Below are positions 1 to 8,802 of a stretch of DNA of 64,000 nt, piece after piece. The stretch covers positions 238,024 through 302,023 of the forward strand of contig NZ_SJPM01000009.1 of assembly GCF_007859915.1 (NCBI RefSeq), read 5' to 3'. Made by a program: the position numbers and the translations under genes. The notes below the pieces were generated by a model, which was not told where the DNA came from, ran no database searches, and worked only from the letters and a program-made list of their open reading frames with translations. The first letter of the stretch is position 1. Each line of letters starts with the position of its first letter. Source of the stretch: Neorhodopirellula pilleata (GTDB lineage Bacteria > Planctomycetota > Planctomycetia > Pirellulales > Pirellulaceae).

Positions 1-723
1 GATCGCGAAGGCCAAGTGACGCGGGGGCGGCACCATTTCATAAAGCACACCTTCGGATTTGATGCGGATCCGAAACTCATCTTCGAACGGTTCGAAGTGG
101 ATGTCCGAGGCGTGGTCTTTGATCGCGAGCAACAGCACCATGTTGAGTAGTTTGCGGACGGGCGCGGAATCGGCCAGCGCCGCCGCATCGGTGATGTTGA
201 ATTTTTCCGCATCCAGGATACTGGCGGCTGCCTTGAGGTCTTCATCCGCGTTGAGTTCGGCGACTAACTTTTCGACGCTTTCCGCTTCGCTGTCGAAGTA
301 CTTCGTAATCGTCGCTTTGATGTCGCGTTCGGTCGCCACGACGACGCGAATCTCGTGCCCCAAGAACGTTCGCAGTTCGTCTTGGATATTGAGGTTTTGG
401 GGGTCGCAAGTCGCGATCGTTAGCGTGTTGGCGTCCTCGTCGAACTTCACCGGGACGCAGCGATAAAGCTGGGCCATCGTTTCGCTGATCTTGCCGAGCA
501 CCTCGGGCGGGATCTTAGCCTCTTCGAGCGTAACGGTTTGCATCCCCATCTGTTCGGCGAGCGCTTGGATGAGCTGCTCGTCGGTGACCAGTTGCATGCC
601 TTCGGCAACCTTACCGAACAGCGCGCCGGGCTGTTGTTCCTGTTCTTCGAGAACGATCTCGAGCTGGTCATCGGTCAAGAAACCGAGGTCGACGAGGATC
701 TGTCCGATGCGACGTTGGGCCAT
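1..723 (-). CDS. PilB/GspE-type assembly ATPase, N-terminal part (cut by window edge)
   Basis: Reading leftward from the ATG at 721-723 gives 241 codons without a stop, so the C-terminal half, including the Walker motifs, lies outside the window. It begins MAQRRIGQILVDLGFLTDDQ, the helical N-terminal (MshEN/T2SSE_N) domain of type II secretion and type IV pilus assembly ATPases. Near the cut end it contains SDIHFEPFEDEFRIR, the start of the family's conserved second domain (usual form SDIHIEP). The family powers pilin or pseudopilin polymerisation from the cytoplasmic side of the inner membrane. It is the first of two PilB-like genes here, with pilT between them on the same strand, which suggests a type IV pilus or type II secretion locus. 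PilB cannot be told from GspE without the missing part. Confidence 0.88.
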   Translation of the reverse strand, partial: MAQRRIGQILVDLGFLTDDQLEIVLEEQEQQPGALFGKVAEGMQLVTDEQLIQALAEQMGMQTVTLEEAKIPPEVLGKISETMAQLYRCVPVKFDEDANTLTIATCDPQNLNIQDELRTFLGHEIRVVVATERDIKATITKYFDSEAESVEKLVAELNADEDLKAAASILDAEKFNITDAAALADSAPVRKLLNMVLLLAIKDHASDIHFEPFEDEFRIRIKSEGVLYEMVPPPRHLAFAI

Positions 724-742
724 GTGGGGTTCGCTTTGCTCA

Positions 743-860
743 CGCGGTTGGCGGTTGGCTTTTGGCTTTTGGCTTTTGGCTTTTGGCTTTTGGCTTTTGG
801 GGTCTGGCGGTTGGCATTTGGCGATCGGGGGCTGTTCGCCAACAGCCAATCGCCAATTGC
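743..860. repeat. Heptanucleotide repeat array (GGCTTTT) with inverted-repeat tail
   Basis: Six exact tandem copies of GGCTTTT lie at 757-798, preceded by GGCGGTT-like units. From about 803 to 860 diverged pieces face the other way (TTGGC-type units, then GCCAATCGCCAA), so the stretch can fold on itself. It fills the gap between two pilus ATPase genes and codes for nothing recognisable. Confidence 0.85.
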
Positions 861-866
861 TAACCG

Positions 867-1970
867 CTACTCAGCGGGCTTGCCGCTGGTTTCTTCGATT
901 CCTTTTCGGGCCTGGACGATCCGGCGGGCCAGTTCGTCGGGGCCGTGTGATTTGGCCAAGACGTCTTCGACGCTCACTCGGCCGGCTTTCCAGTGTTCAA
1001 ATAACGCGTCGTCCATCAATTGCATCCCGAACTTGGCTCCGGTTTGCATCGACGAGTTGATGCGGAATGTTTTGTTCTCGCGGATCAGGTTGGAGATCCC
1101 CGAGGTCACCACGAGGATCTCGTAGGCGGCGACCCGGCCGCCCCCGATCTTGGGCAGTAGCGATTGGGCCACGACGCCGATCAGGGTGCTCGCCAATTGC
1201 GTTCGGATTTGGTCTTGGAGGTTCCCCGGGAACGCGTCGATGATTCGGTTGACGGTGCCTTGGGCGCTGTTGGTGTGCAGAGTGCCGAACACCACGTGAC
1301 CCGTTTCGGCGGCGCTGATGGCCGCTTCGATGGTTTCCAAGTCGCGAAGCTCGCCGACCAAGATCACGTCCGGGTCTTGCCGCAACGCCCGACGGATCGC
1401 TTCGGAAAAGCTGGGCACGTCCACGCCGACTTCACGCTGGTTGATCGTCGATTCTTTGTGATCGTGGTAAAACTCGATCGGGTCTTCGATCGTGATAATG
1501 TGGTGGTCGACGGTTTCGTTGAGCAGGTTGATGAGACTGGCCAGGGTCGTCGATTTGCCGGACCCGGTCGGGCCGGTAACCAGAAACAGACCGCGAGGCC
1601 GGTGAACCATCTTGACGACCGATTCGGGAAGACCGAGCTGTTCGGGCGTGAGCTTGTCGTTGGGGATTTGCCGCAGCACCATCGAGATGAAACCGCGTTG
1701 CTTGAAGACCGAGACCCGAAAACGGGCCAAATCGCCGAACGCGAACCCGAAGTCGGTCGAACCGGTCTCTTGCAGTTCGCGTTGGCAGCGTTCCGGCGTG
1801 ATGCTTTTCATCAGCGCGACCGCGTCCTCGGCTTCGAGCGTCTTCGTCTCGAGTTTCCGCATCCGGCCGTGCAAACGGAACACGGGCGGTTGCCCGACGA
1901 CGATGTGAATATCGCTGACGCCCTGCTTCACCGCAGCTTGCAACAATTTGTCGATCAGGACCTGGGCCAT
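867..1970 (-). CDS. pilT: Twitching-motility retraction ATPase PilT
   Basis: A 367-residue protein, the usual PilT length. PilT is a hexameric cytoplasmic ATPase that depolymerises type IV pili to drive retraction. It shows Walker A GPTGSGKS at residues 133-140, the Asp box (TIEDPIEF, about 160-167), Walker B ILVGELRD at about 203-210 and the His box (GTLHTNSA, about 229-236). The N-terminus (LLQAAVKQGVSDIHI) is the PAS-like domain typical of PilT and lacks the long MshEN domain of PilB. The C-terminus after the ATPase core is short and has no tetracysteine zinc site, again PilT-like. It sits between two PilB/GspE-type genes on the same strand. The ATG follows no obvious Shine-Dalgarno sequence. 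Confidence 0.93.
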   Translation of the reverse strand: MAQVLIDKLLQAAVKQGVSDIHIVVGQPPVFRLHGRMRKLETKTLEAEDAVALMKSITPERCQRELQETGSTDFGFAFGDLARFRVSVFKQRGFISMVLRQIPNDKLTPEQLGLPESVVKMVHRPRGLFLVTGPTGSGKSTTLASLINLLNETVDHHIITIEDPIEFYHDHKESTINQREVGVDVPSFSEAIRRALRQDPDVILVGELRDLETIEAAISAAETGHVVFGTLHTNSAQGTVNRIIDAFPGNLQDQIRTQLASTLIGVVAQSLLPKIGGGRVAAYEILVVTSGISNLIRENKTFRINSSMQTGAKFGMQLMDDALFEHWKAGRVSVEDVLAKSHGPDELARRIVQARKGIEETSGKPAE

Positions 1971-2544
1971 GATGGGAAGCCTTCGGCGAGGGGAGGACGA
2001 GGAGTGGGGGAGAACGAGAAGTGAGGGAGAAAGATGAGTGGTTTTGAAGTAGCCGGAGTCGCAAGACTTCGGTTTCGTGCGAAAAAGCCAACTGAAGACG
2101 TAGGAATCCAGTGATTTATTGCGTTGACGGCTGAATTCTTGTGAATCCAGCTACCGAAATGCTTGTGAATCCACCTGCCAGACCGAAAAGATAAGAAAAA
2201 TGAATGGGGCCGGTCGGGCTGGCTCAGATGATGCCGGAATTGCTTCGGACACCTGCAGTATCACGTAAACGGTCAGAAAAGGCAACGGTTTTCCCGCTGC
2301 ACGGGCGGATTGAACGCCAAGGCGGCCTTGCAGCCGGCCCGGCGGGCAGGTACGCCAGGCAACGGCCGCCAGGAGAGGGGGGAGCAGAAGAGTGAAGAGT
2401 GAAGAGTGAAGAGTGAAGAGTGAAGAGTGAAGAGATCAGTCAGATTGGACTGATCTGACGGATCGGTCCGATCTCTCGCTTCTCGCTTCTCGCTTCTCGC
2501 TTCTCGCTTCTCGCTTCTCGCTACTCGCTACTCGCCACTGGCTT
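1971..2544. repeat. Gap with two heptanucleotide arrays
   Basis: No convincing gene lies in these 574 bases. Two arrays occupy the right half: GAAGAGT repeated almost seven times (2388-2435), and TCTCGCT seven times (2474-2522) followed by two ACTCGCT-like variants to 2536. Between them, around 2438-2475, is a short inverted repeat built on ATCAGTC/GACTGAT. The left part (1971-2387) shows nothing recognisable. Confidence 0.8.
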
Positions 2545-4305
2545 CTAAAGAGCCGACAGCGATTTGGCGATGTGGTCGAGCGCTAAGTGCTCTTGCTCGG
2601 TCTGTTTGGCCACGCGGTAGACCTCTTCGAATGTCGTTACGCCGCGAATCACTTTGAGCATGCCGTCGGCGTAAAGCGTCGACATGCCGCCACGGATCGC
2701 TTCCTCGCGAATCAATTTCGTCGATGAGCCTTTGAACATCATCTCGCGGAGCTTGTTCGTCGTCAGCATTAACTCATAGATCCCGATCCGGCCGCGGTAG
2801 CCTGAGCGGCCGCAATAAGTGCATCCACGACCTTTGCTGAACTCCGCCTGGGCGATCATCTCGGGCGGCAGCAACGAATCCTCGATCACACTCTGGGGAG
2901 GCTGATACCTGACCTTGCAGCGGGGGCAGATCGTCCGCACCAGACGCTGAGCCAACACCGCGATGACCGAACTGGCCACCATGTAGGATGGTACACCGAT
3001 GTCCACCATCCGTGATATGGCGCTGGGCGCATCGTTCGTATGCAGCGTACTGAAAACCAGGTGTCCAGTTAATGAGGCCTCGATTCCCATCGATGCTGTC
3101 TCATGATCTCGCATCTCGCCCACCAAGATGATGTTGGGTGCTTGGCGAAGCATGGCCCGAATGATGCGTGCGAAATCGAGTCCGATGTTGTGTTTGACTT
3201 CGACCTGGTTGATCCCCGGTAGGTAGTACTCGACGGGGTCCTCGGCGGTGATGATCTTGCGGTCGGGTCGGTTCAGGGCGTTCAGCGACGCGTAGAGCGT
3301 GGTCGTCTTACCCGACCCGGTCGGGCCGGTGACCAGGATGATCCCGTTAGGGCGTTTGATGAGCGAATTGAAATTCCGGAAATCTCGCTCGCTCAGACCC
3401 AGTTGCCGCGTGCCGACCTTAATGTTGTCTTTATCGAGCAGTCGCATGACGCAGGACTGGCCGTGATTGGTCGGGATAATACTGACCCGCAAGTCGAGTT
3501 GCTTGTCACCGACGGTGATCTTGATCCGCCCGTCGGTGGGGCGTCGCTTTTCCGAGATATCGATTTTGGAGAGGATTTTGATCCGGGCGATGATGGCCGA
3601 GAGCATCCGCCGGGGGGCCGCCTCCCGCTCGACGCATTGGCCGTCGATGCGATAGCGGATGCGAACGCGGTGTTCGAAGGGTTCGACGTGGATGTCGCTG
3701 GCCCGCAACTGGACGGCTTCGGCGATCATCAAATTGACCAAGCGGATGACGGGTGCGGAATCGTCGTCCATGTCCCCTTCGTCCATCCCGTCGCCGCCGC
3801 CGTCGGTTTCGGTGAAGTCGATCGCCGTATCGGTGAATTCCTGGAGCATCGAGTCAGCCGATTCGCCTTCGACCTGACCGTAGTACTGGTTGATCGCTCC
3901 GTTGATGGCTTCCTTGGGGGCGAGGGCGGTTTCGATCTTGCGGTTGAGGATGAACCGTAGTTTTTCGATCGTTTCGAGGTCAAAGGGGTCGGCGATCAGG
4001 ATCGTCAACGCGTTGTCTTCCTCTTTATACGGCAGCACCATGTTTTCACGGGCGACCGATTCGGGAACCAGTTCGATGACCGATTCATTGATCCGCACGC
4101 TGCGAAGGTCGACGTAGGGGATTTTGTGGAATTTCGCGAGCGCTTGGGCCACCTCTTCGGGGGTCGCGTACTCGAGTTTGACCAGCACATCCCCGATTTC
4201 CGCCTTCGTCGTTTTGGCGATTTCTTCGGCTTCGGAAAGCTGGTCGAGGCTGATCACGCCTTGCTGCAGCAGCAGATCAGTGAATTCTTGCATGGTCCGG
4301 CTCAT
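2545..4305 (-). CDS. PilB/GspE-type assembly ATPase
   Basis: A 586-residue ATPase of the family that drives pilus or type II pseudopilus assembly. In order: an MshEN/T2SSE_N domain (about 1-140), an acidic Gly/Asp-rich linker (about 155-182, GGGDGMDEGDMDDD), the conserved SDIHVEPFEHRVRIRYR segment (about 203-219), Walker A GPTGSGKT at 327-334, an Asp box (ITAEDPVEYY), Walker B IILVGEMRD, the His box (STLHTNDAP) and a C-terminal four-cysteine zinc site (CPRC with CTYC). Full length for the family. The neighbouring partial paralogue at 1-723 and pilT suggest one locus, but no pilin, PilC/GspF, PilM or secretin gene is visible here, so the machine is unresolved. pilB is the likelier identity given pilT next door. 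Confidence 0.9.
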   Translation of the reverse strand: MSRTMQEFTDLLLQQGVISLDQLSEAEEIAKTTKAEIGDVLVKLEYATPEEVAQALAKFHKIPYVDLRSVRINESVIELVPESVARENMVLPYKEEDNALTILIADPFDLETIEKLRFILNRKIETALAPKEAINGAINQYYGQVEGESADSMLQEFTDTAIDFTETDGGGDGMDEGDMDDDSAPVIRLVNLMIAEAVQLRASDIHVEPFEHRVRIRYRIDGQCVEREAAPRRMLSAIIARIKILSKIDISEKRRPTDGRIKITVGDKQLDLRVSIIPTNHGQSCVMRLLDKDNIKVGTRQLGLSERDFRNFNSLIKRPNGIILVTGPTGSGKTTTLYASLNALNRPDRKIITAEDPVEYYLPGINQVEVKHNIGLDFARIIRAMLRQAPNIILVGEMRDHETASMGIEASLTGHLVFSTLHTNDAPSAISRMVDIGVPSYMVASSVIAVLAQRLVRTICPRCKVRYQPPQSVIEDSLLPPEMIAQAEFSKGRGCTYCGRSGYRGRIGIYELMLTTNKLREMMFKGSSTKLIREEAIRGGMSTLYADGMLKVIRGVTTFEEVYRVAKQTEQEHLALDHIAKSLSAL

Positions 4306-4734
4306 GGCGGTCAGCCTGTACGTAGAGAAGAGGGAACGTTGGGAAGAGATATTGGAGAAGAGATATCGACAGCCCCTAGGATATCATGCCCGCGAAAAGA
4401 TTGGGATCGGAATTCAGCGTTTGGGGCAGGCTGCGTCGCAGCGGTGCCGGCAGAGACGCGGCCGCAGGCCGCTCGCGACAATGCCTCAACTTAAACTCAA
4501 ACTCAAACTTAAACCTCAACTTAAACCTCAACTTAAACCTAAACCTAAACAGGCCTTCCTTTGGCCGGCCCGATCCTGTGGGGCTCGCGAGCGGTGCTCG
4601 CTTCAGAAGTTTAAGTTTAAGTTTAAGTTTAAGTTTAGGTTTAGGCTAACAGCGGAATGCCGGGTGTTCGTCGCAGAGCCTCCTCCACCCAGCCTACTTT
4701 GGGGCCCGATCTGCTTGGGGGGCCGGTTGGAGCG
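4306..4734. repeat. Paired inverted TTTAAG hexamer arrays plus a GCCGGGTC element
   Basis: No gene is supported in this 429-base gap. At about 4487-4548 lies an array of CTTAAA, CTCAAA and CCTAAA hexamers. After a GC-rich core of about 60 bases the complementary array (TTTAAG, ending in TTTAGG) runs from 4609 to 4646, so the two arms face each other and could form a long hairpin. Immediately after, from about 4657 to 4695, is a degenerate copy of the GCCGGGTC...CCCAGCCTACT element also seen near 8734, 37358 and 51947. Confidence 0.8.
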
Positions 4735-7350
4735 TTAGTTCGTGTATCGGATGTCGTCTTTTCGCAATCGGGCTTCCCATTTTTTGATATCGGCCCGGCG
4801 GGTGTTGGCGTTTTCTTGGTCGGCACGGTAACCAAGGTCGTCGCCGACGATGGCTTTGAGATTTTCGATCGCCAAGACGCGGACGGGCATGGAGGCCGAA
4901 TCGAGCAATTTGACCAGTTTTTCGTCTCCGCCGGCGGCGAGTTCTTCATTGGTAAACCCGACAAGCAGCTTGAACAAGTTTTCACTGTCGGCCAATTCCG
5001 CCAACGCGATGGCCGCCTTCACATCGGCCGCCGCTTTGGCATCCGAAGCGATGTGTTGGCGAAGCATTTGGAAGTGTTCGGTCCAAAACAGCCGTTGGCG
5101 AGGACGGCTGAGAATCCCGTCGCTGCCGAAATAAACGTCCGCGCGACCGAGCAGCAACAAAGTCTCGGCGGCCAATGCGGCCACTTCGACGCGGCGGAAC
5201 GCCATCGCTTCTCGCAACGCTTTCTCGAGCGGCTCGACGTTGGCGAAAAATTCCATCAGTCCATCACGTGCCGATGCGATCGCGAGGTTCTTTTGCGCCG
5301 CATCGTCGATCCACGGCGGCAGGATGCTGACCGTGGTGACGGCGGCGTCCTGGTCGCCTCTGGCTTGCCATTGTTGGCCGGTCGTCAGCGTCACGGCGTC
5401 TTCGGTCTTTGCAGGGGTCAACGGGGAGATCAGTTCGCTGCGCAGGGTGGCTTCGCCTTGCACCGCAATCACCCGGTAAATGGGCCGGCGGTTCCCCGGC
5501 ACCAACGGATCGATACCCACCGGACGAAAGTGCACCATTTCGATCGCTAGCACGGTTTGGGCTTCCGGCAAAACGACTTGAACCTTGCGAGGGCCGAGCT
5601 GCAACATCGTCGTCACGCCCGGCCCGGTGGAAGCGAGCAACAGTCGCCCGTCGATGACGTCGGTGACCGTCATTCCCGCAGGCTCCTGGGTGATCTGCAA
5701 GCGAGTCGGCCCAGTGAGTGTCCATTCCAGACCTACCGGGTTGGCCAAAACAGGACGATATAATGCGGGTGCGATAACGGTCTGACCCGAACGAACGGCA
5801 TTGGTGATGAAGGGATTCGCTTTGGTTTCGGTGCTCGCCGCAACCAAACGCGACCACCCTTGAGGGGTCTCCGCGAGGATTAACGCGGATTCGTTATTGA
5901 GTTGGGCGACCGTTACTTCCGAAAGCGTGATCGGCAACTCCGAGACCGCCGGCGGTTTGGACGCCGCCGCTTCCACGGCGTCACCGGTTCGCATCTCACT
6001 GCCGTTCAAGGAGTTATCGGGCACGGTGGTTTCGGGCGAAGCGTTATCGAGCGGCGAGGTTTCGGCTGTGGGTTTTGATTCAGCCGCCGTCATCGCATCA
6101 GACGCCGTCATCGCATCAGGCGGAGCCGAAGCAGCCTCACCGGAAGTGCCCGGGGCCACTTCGGCGACCGCCGGGAGCGGTTGTTCGGTTCCCGGCGAAT
6201 CCGGCTGAGGCGTTTCGGGGGAAATCGCGACCGGCGGCACCGGTGGCGGAGGCACCTCGGGGATCAGGGCGGCCGGGACCGAATCCTGGGAAGAAGTCAT
6301 CGATGCGTTGTCGGTCGGGCGTTCGTCCGTCGCGTTCGGATCGGGTGATGTTGGATCGGGCGTGTTCGGATCGGGCGTGCCGGTACCTTGCGGGCTGGAC
6401 TCGGCGGGAAGGTTCGGGTCGGTAACCGAGCTTGGTTCGATCGGCACGACCGGTTCGGTCGATTCCAGGATCGGGGTTGCCCCGTTGTCGATGTCCTGCA
6501 TCGCCACGACGCCGACCTCCCGGACGCGGCGTTTGGCCAACGGAGAGAAAATTTGCATCAGGACATACGCAACGACGCCTGTCATGGCGAGCGTGACCAA
6601 CCATGGTGTGATTCGCGAAGGGCGAATGGAACCACCATAAACTGAACTCTCTTGCATCGCTCGGGTGGTGCTGGCCACGATTTCGGCTTCGGATCGTCCG
6701 TCGAGATCATCCGTTTCGGAGCGCATTCGAACGACGGCATGGGACACGCCCGAATCATCGGGGCCGACTGGGCGAATTCGCGTCGCTGCGGCGGCCAGCG
6801 CTGCATCCGTTTGGCCTGAACCGGCGAATTCGATTTCGTTGACACCGTGGATTGGGGCCGCCCCTTGGTTTATGTCAGCGTTGGGCGAGTCGCCGGGACC
6901 GGTTTTGCCGGCGGCCCGGGCGTCGGCGGCCGGTTGGGTTTGTTGCTCCATCGTTCGCAGCGCTGCACTGAGCGGCAGATCGTAAATCCGCTGACGCAGG
7001 GAATCGGGGACTTGTGCGGGTTGTCCCAAAACGACGGTCAGGATTTGGTGGCACGCGGCCGCTTCGGCCAGAGACAAGTCCGAATCCATGCACAACCGCT
7101 CCAACTCGGCGATTTGTTCGGGCGGCAGAGTACTGTCGAGATACTCACCCATCGCGTTGGCGTTCTCGAGCGGTCCGATCGCGTCGGGCGACAGCGCCCC
7201 GATCGCGCCGTTGTCGACGCTCCTGCGAATCTGTTCGATCAACTGGGTCGCCCGAGGACTTTCTTCGATCTTGGCCTTGAGAACTTGGATATCGTCCTCT
7301 TCAAGGATGTCGTCGAGGTAGGCCAGTAGGGTTCGGAGGGTCAGACGCAT
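4735..7350 (-). CDS. Large one-pass membrane protein, function unknown
   Basis: 871 residues, not assignable to a family with a known activity. Residues 1-130 are a soluble helical region (MRLTLRTLLAYLDDILEEDD). One transmembrane helix lies near 249-268 (ITPWLVTLAMTGVVAYVLMQ), followed by a basic stretch. Residues about 290-460 are a low-complexity Pro/Thr/Ser/Asp segment with DPNTPDPTSPDPN-type repeats, probably an extended spacer outside the membrane. A beta-rich part follows, and the last 170 residues are helical and Leu/Ala-rich, resembling HEAT-type repeats (MPVRVLAIENLKAIVGDD). The layout suggests a short cytoplasmic head, a membrane anchor, a stalk and a large periplasmic part. It lies on the same strand as the pilus ATPases, but a link is only inferred from position. 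Confidence 0.75.
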   Translation of the reverse strand: MRLTLRTLLAYLDDILEEDDIQVLKAKIEESPRATQLIEQIRRSVDNGAIGALSPDAIGPLENANAMGEYLDSTLPPEQIAELERLCMDSDLSLAEAAACHQILTVVLGQPAQVPDSLRQRIYDLPLSAALRTMEQQTQPAADARAAGKTGPGDSPNADINQGAAPIHGVNEIEFAGSGQTDAALAAAATRIRPVGPDDSGVSHAVVRMRSETDDLDGRSEAEIVASTTRAMQESSVYGGSIRPSRITPWLVTLAMTGVVAYVLMQIFSPLAKRRVREVGVVAMQDIDNGATPILESTEPVVPIEPSSVTDPNLPAESSPQGTGTPDPNTPDPTSPDPNATDERPTDNASMTSSQDSVPAALIPEVPPPPVPPVAISPETPQPDSPGTEQPLPAVAEVAPGTSGEAASAPPDAMTASDAMTAAESKPTAETSPLDNASPETTVPDNSLNGSEMRTGDAVEAAASKPPAVSELPITLSEVTVAQLNNESALILAETPQGWSRLVAASTETKANPFITNAVRSGQTVIAPALYRPVLANPVGLEWTLTGPTRLQITQEPAGMTVTDVIDGRLLLASTGPGVTTMLQLGPRKVQVVLPEAQTVLAIEMVHFRPVGIDPLVPGNRRPIYRVIAVQGEATLRSELISPLTPAKTEDAVTLTTGQQWQARGDQDAAVTTVSILPPWIDDAAQKNLAIASARDGLMEFFANVEPLEKALREAMAFRRVEVAALAAETLLLLGRADVYFGSDGILSRPRQRLFWTEHFQMLRQHIASDAKAAADVKAAIALAELADSENLFKLLVGFTNEELAAGGDEKLVKLLDSASMPVRVLAIENLKAIVGDDLGYRADQENANTRRADIKKWEARLRKDDIRYTN

Positions 7351-7609
7351 GGGGGATTTTGAGGGGAAAAGGAGGGCAGGTTTACAGGGGGGCAGGTTTG
7401 CAGGGGGACGGGTTTGTTGGAGAGGGGGTGGTGTTTGATGTTAATAGTGTCGGGGTTGCGTTGTGGTCGTGCGAGAAATTCGGAAAAACGTCCAAAAGCT
7501 AGGATTTCTTGGTCCAGGCTTCTCGCCCCTCGTCACGGCGAGGTGATCGCGTCATGATACGGCGACTGATCCGCCCCGTTCCCTTTTTCAATTGATTCGC
7601 TCTTTTTCC
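7351..7609. other. Divergent intergenic region upstream of purM
   Basis: This 259-base gap separates a minus-strand and a plus-strand gene and so must hold promoters for both directions. A short direct repeat of GGGGCAGGTTT-like units (about 7373-7412) is visible. No clear -35/-10 pair, riboswitch or Shine-Dalgarno sequence was recognised. Confidence 0.4.
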
Positions 7610-8680
7610 ATGGCCGCGACCTACAAAGACGCTGGCGTCGATCTCGATGTCTACGCGGAATCGATGAGCCGATTGCCTCGGTTGATGCATCGAACGTTCA
7701 GCCCCCGGGTCCTTAAGAGTGATGGGGGGTTCGCCGGCCTCTTTCGGCTCGACTTCGATGGCAAACTGTTCGCCCGAAATTACGAAGATCCGGTCATGGT
7801 CAGCGGCACCGACGGAGTCGGTACCAAACTGATCCTGGCCCAATCGCTCAACCGCCACGACACCGTCGGCGTGGATTTGGTGGCGATGTGCGTGAACGAT
7901 TTGATCTGCACCGGGGCCGAGCCGTTGTTCTTCCTGGACTATGTCGCGATGGGCCGAGACGATCCGGCTCGATTGGAGCGAATCGTTTCGGGGATCAGCG
8001 ACGGCTGCATCACCGGCGACATGGCGCTGCTCGGCGGTGAAACCGCGATCATGCCCGACTTGTACGGGACCGACGATTACGATTTGGCCGGATTCGCCGT
8101 CGGCGTGGTCGAGCGAAAACGCTTGATCGACGGCAAACAGATCGCCGAAGGCGACGTCGTTCTAGGGCTCGCCGCTTCGGGCATCCACAGCAACGGTTTC
8201 TCGCTCGTGCGCAAGGTCGTCGCCGACGCCGGGTTAAAATGGACCGATCATCCGGAGGAGTTGTCCTCGCAATGCTCCGGTGCATCCCTTGGTGAAATTT
8301 GTCTGACGCCGACGCGAATTTATGTCAGTGCGATCCGGGCGATTCAGAACCACTACCGCGTCAAGCAAGTCTTGCATGGCATCGCGCACATCACCGGCGG
8401 CGGCATCCAAGAGAACCTGGACCGGATCCTTCCCAAGTGCGTCGACGCGGTGATCGATCCGAACGCTTGGTCGCCCAACCCGATCTTTACGTGGTTGCAA
8501 AAAACCGGCGAAATCGAAACGGCGGAAATGCGACGAGTGTTCAACATGGGGATCGGGATGGCGATCGTCGTGAACGAATTTTACGCGGCAACTATCATCG
8601 CCCAAATGAAAACCATGGGGATCGGATGCGAGCGCATCGGAACCATCGTGCCAGGCACCGGGCAAGTCCAGTATCGGTAG
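7610..8680 (+). CDS. purM: Phosphoribosylformylglycinamidine cyclo-ligase (AIR synthase)
   Basis: PurM converts FGAM to AIR with ATP, step five of de novo purine synthesis, in the cytoplasm. The 356-residue protein has the standard length. Diagnostic segments are YKDAGVDLDVY at the N-terminus, SGTDGVGTKL (the conserved ATP-binding segment), MCVNDLICTGAEPLFFLDY, GGETAIMP, GLAASGIHSNGFSLVRKV and the late HITGGGIQENL and FNMGIGM motifs. The ATG at 7610 (MAATYKDAG) is preferred over an in-frame TTG at 7592 because the family begins at this point. No other pur gene is adjacent. The stop codon abuts a heptamer repeat array. Confidence 0.95.
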   Translation: MAATYKDAGVDLDVYAESMSRLPRLMHRTFSPRVLKSDGGFAGLFRLDFDGKLFARNYEDPVMVSGTDGVGTKLILAQSLNRHDTVGVDLVAMCVNDLICTGAEPLFFLDYVAMGRDDPARLERIVSGISDGCITGDMALLGGETAIMPDLYGTDDYDLAGFAVGVVERKRLIDGKQIAEGDVVLGLAASGIHSNGFSLVRKVVADAGLKWTDHPEELSSQCSGASLGEICLTPTRIYVSAIRAIQNHYRVKQVLHGIAHITGGGIQENLDRILPKCVDAVIDPNAWSPNPIFTWLQKTGEIETAEMRRVFNMGIGMAIVVNEFYAATIIAQMKTMGIGCERIGTIVPGTGQVQYR

Positions 8681-8802
8681 TTGGCGGTTGGCGGTTGGCG
8701 GTTGGCGGTTGGCGGTTGGCGGTTGGCGGTTGGCTGCCGGGTCTACGCCGAAGCGGCTTCGACCCAGCCTACTCTTCACTCTTCACTCTTCACTCTTCAC
8801 TC
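8681..8802. repeat. Two heptamer arrays flanking a GCCGGGTC hairpin element
   Basis: Seven exact copies of TTGGCGG start on the first base after the purM stop (8681-8729). A hairpin element follows (8734-8772; GGGTC pairs with GACCC, and CGAAGC with GCTTCG). A second array of ACTCTTC (four full copies plus a partial, 8771-8804) runs into the start codon of the next gene. Three repeat types sit back to back in about 125 bases. Confidence 0.88.

Noticed and set aside
491..1125. Plus-strand frames opposite the pilus ATPase genes
   Set aside because: They are antisense shadows of PilB and PilT and contain the translated heptamer array; the minus-strand frames carry all the ATPase motifs.
2204..2395. 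A short plus-strand open frame upstream of the GAAGAGT array
   Set aside because: No start signal, no family resemblance and an end inside the heptamer array.
2388..2536. CRISPR-like look of repeated short units
   Set aside because: Units are contiguous heptamers with no spacers, unlike CRISPR repeats of 23-50 bases with unique spacers, and no cas gene is present.
8734..8772. A tRNA or small RNA gene at the GCCGGGTC element
   Set aside because: It is about 39 bases with a single hairpin, no cloverleaf and no CCA end; its repetition marks it as a dispersed element.
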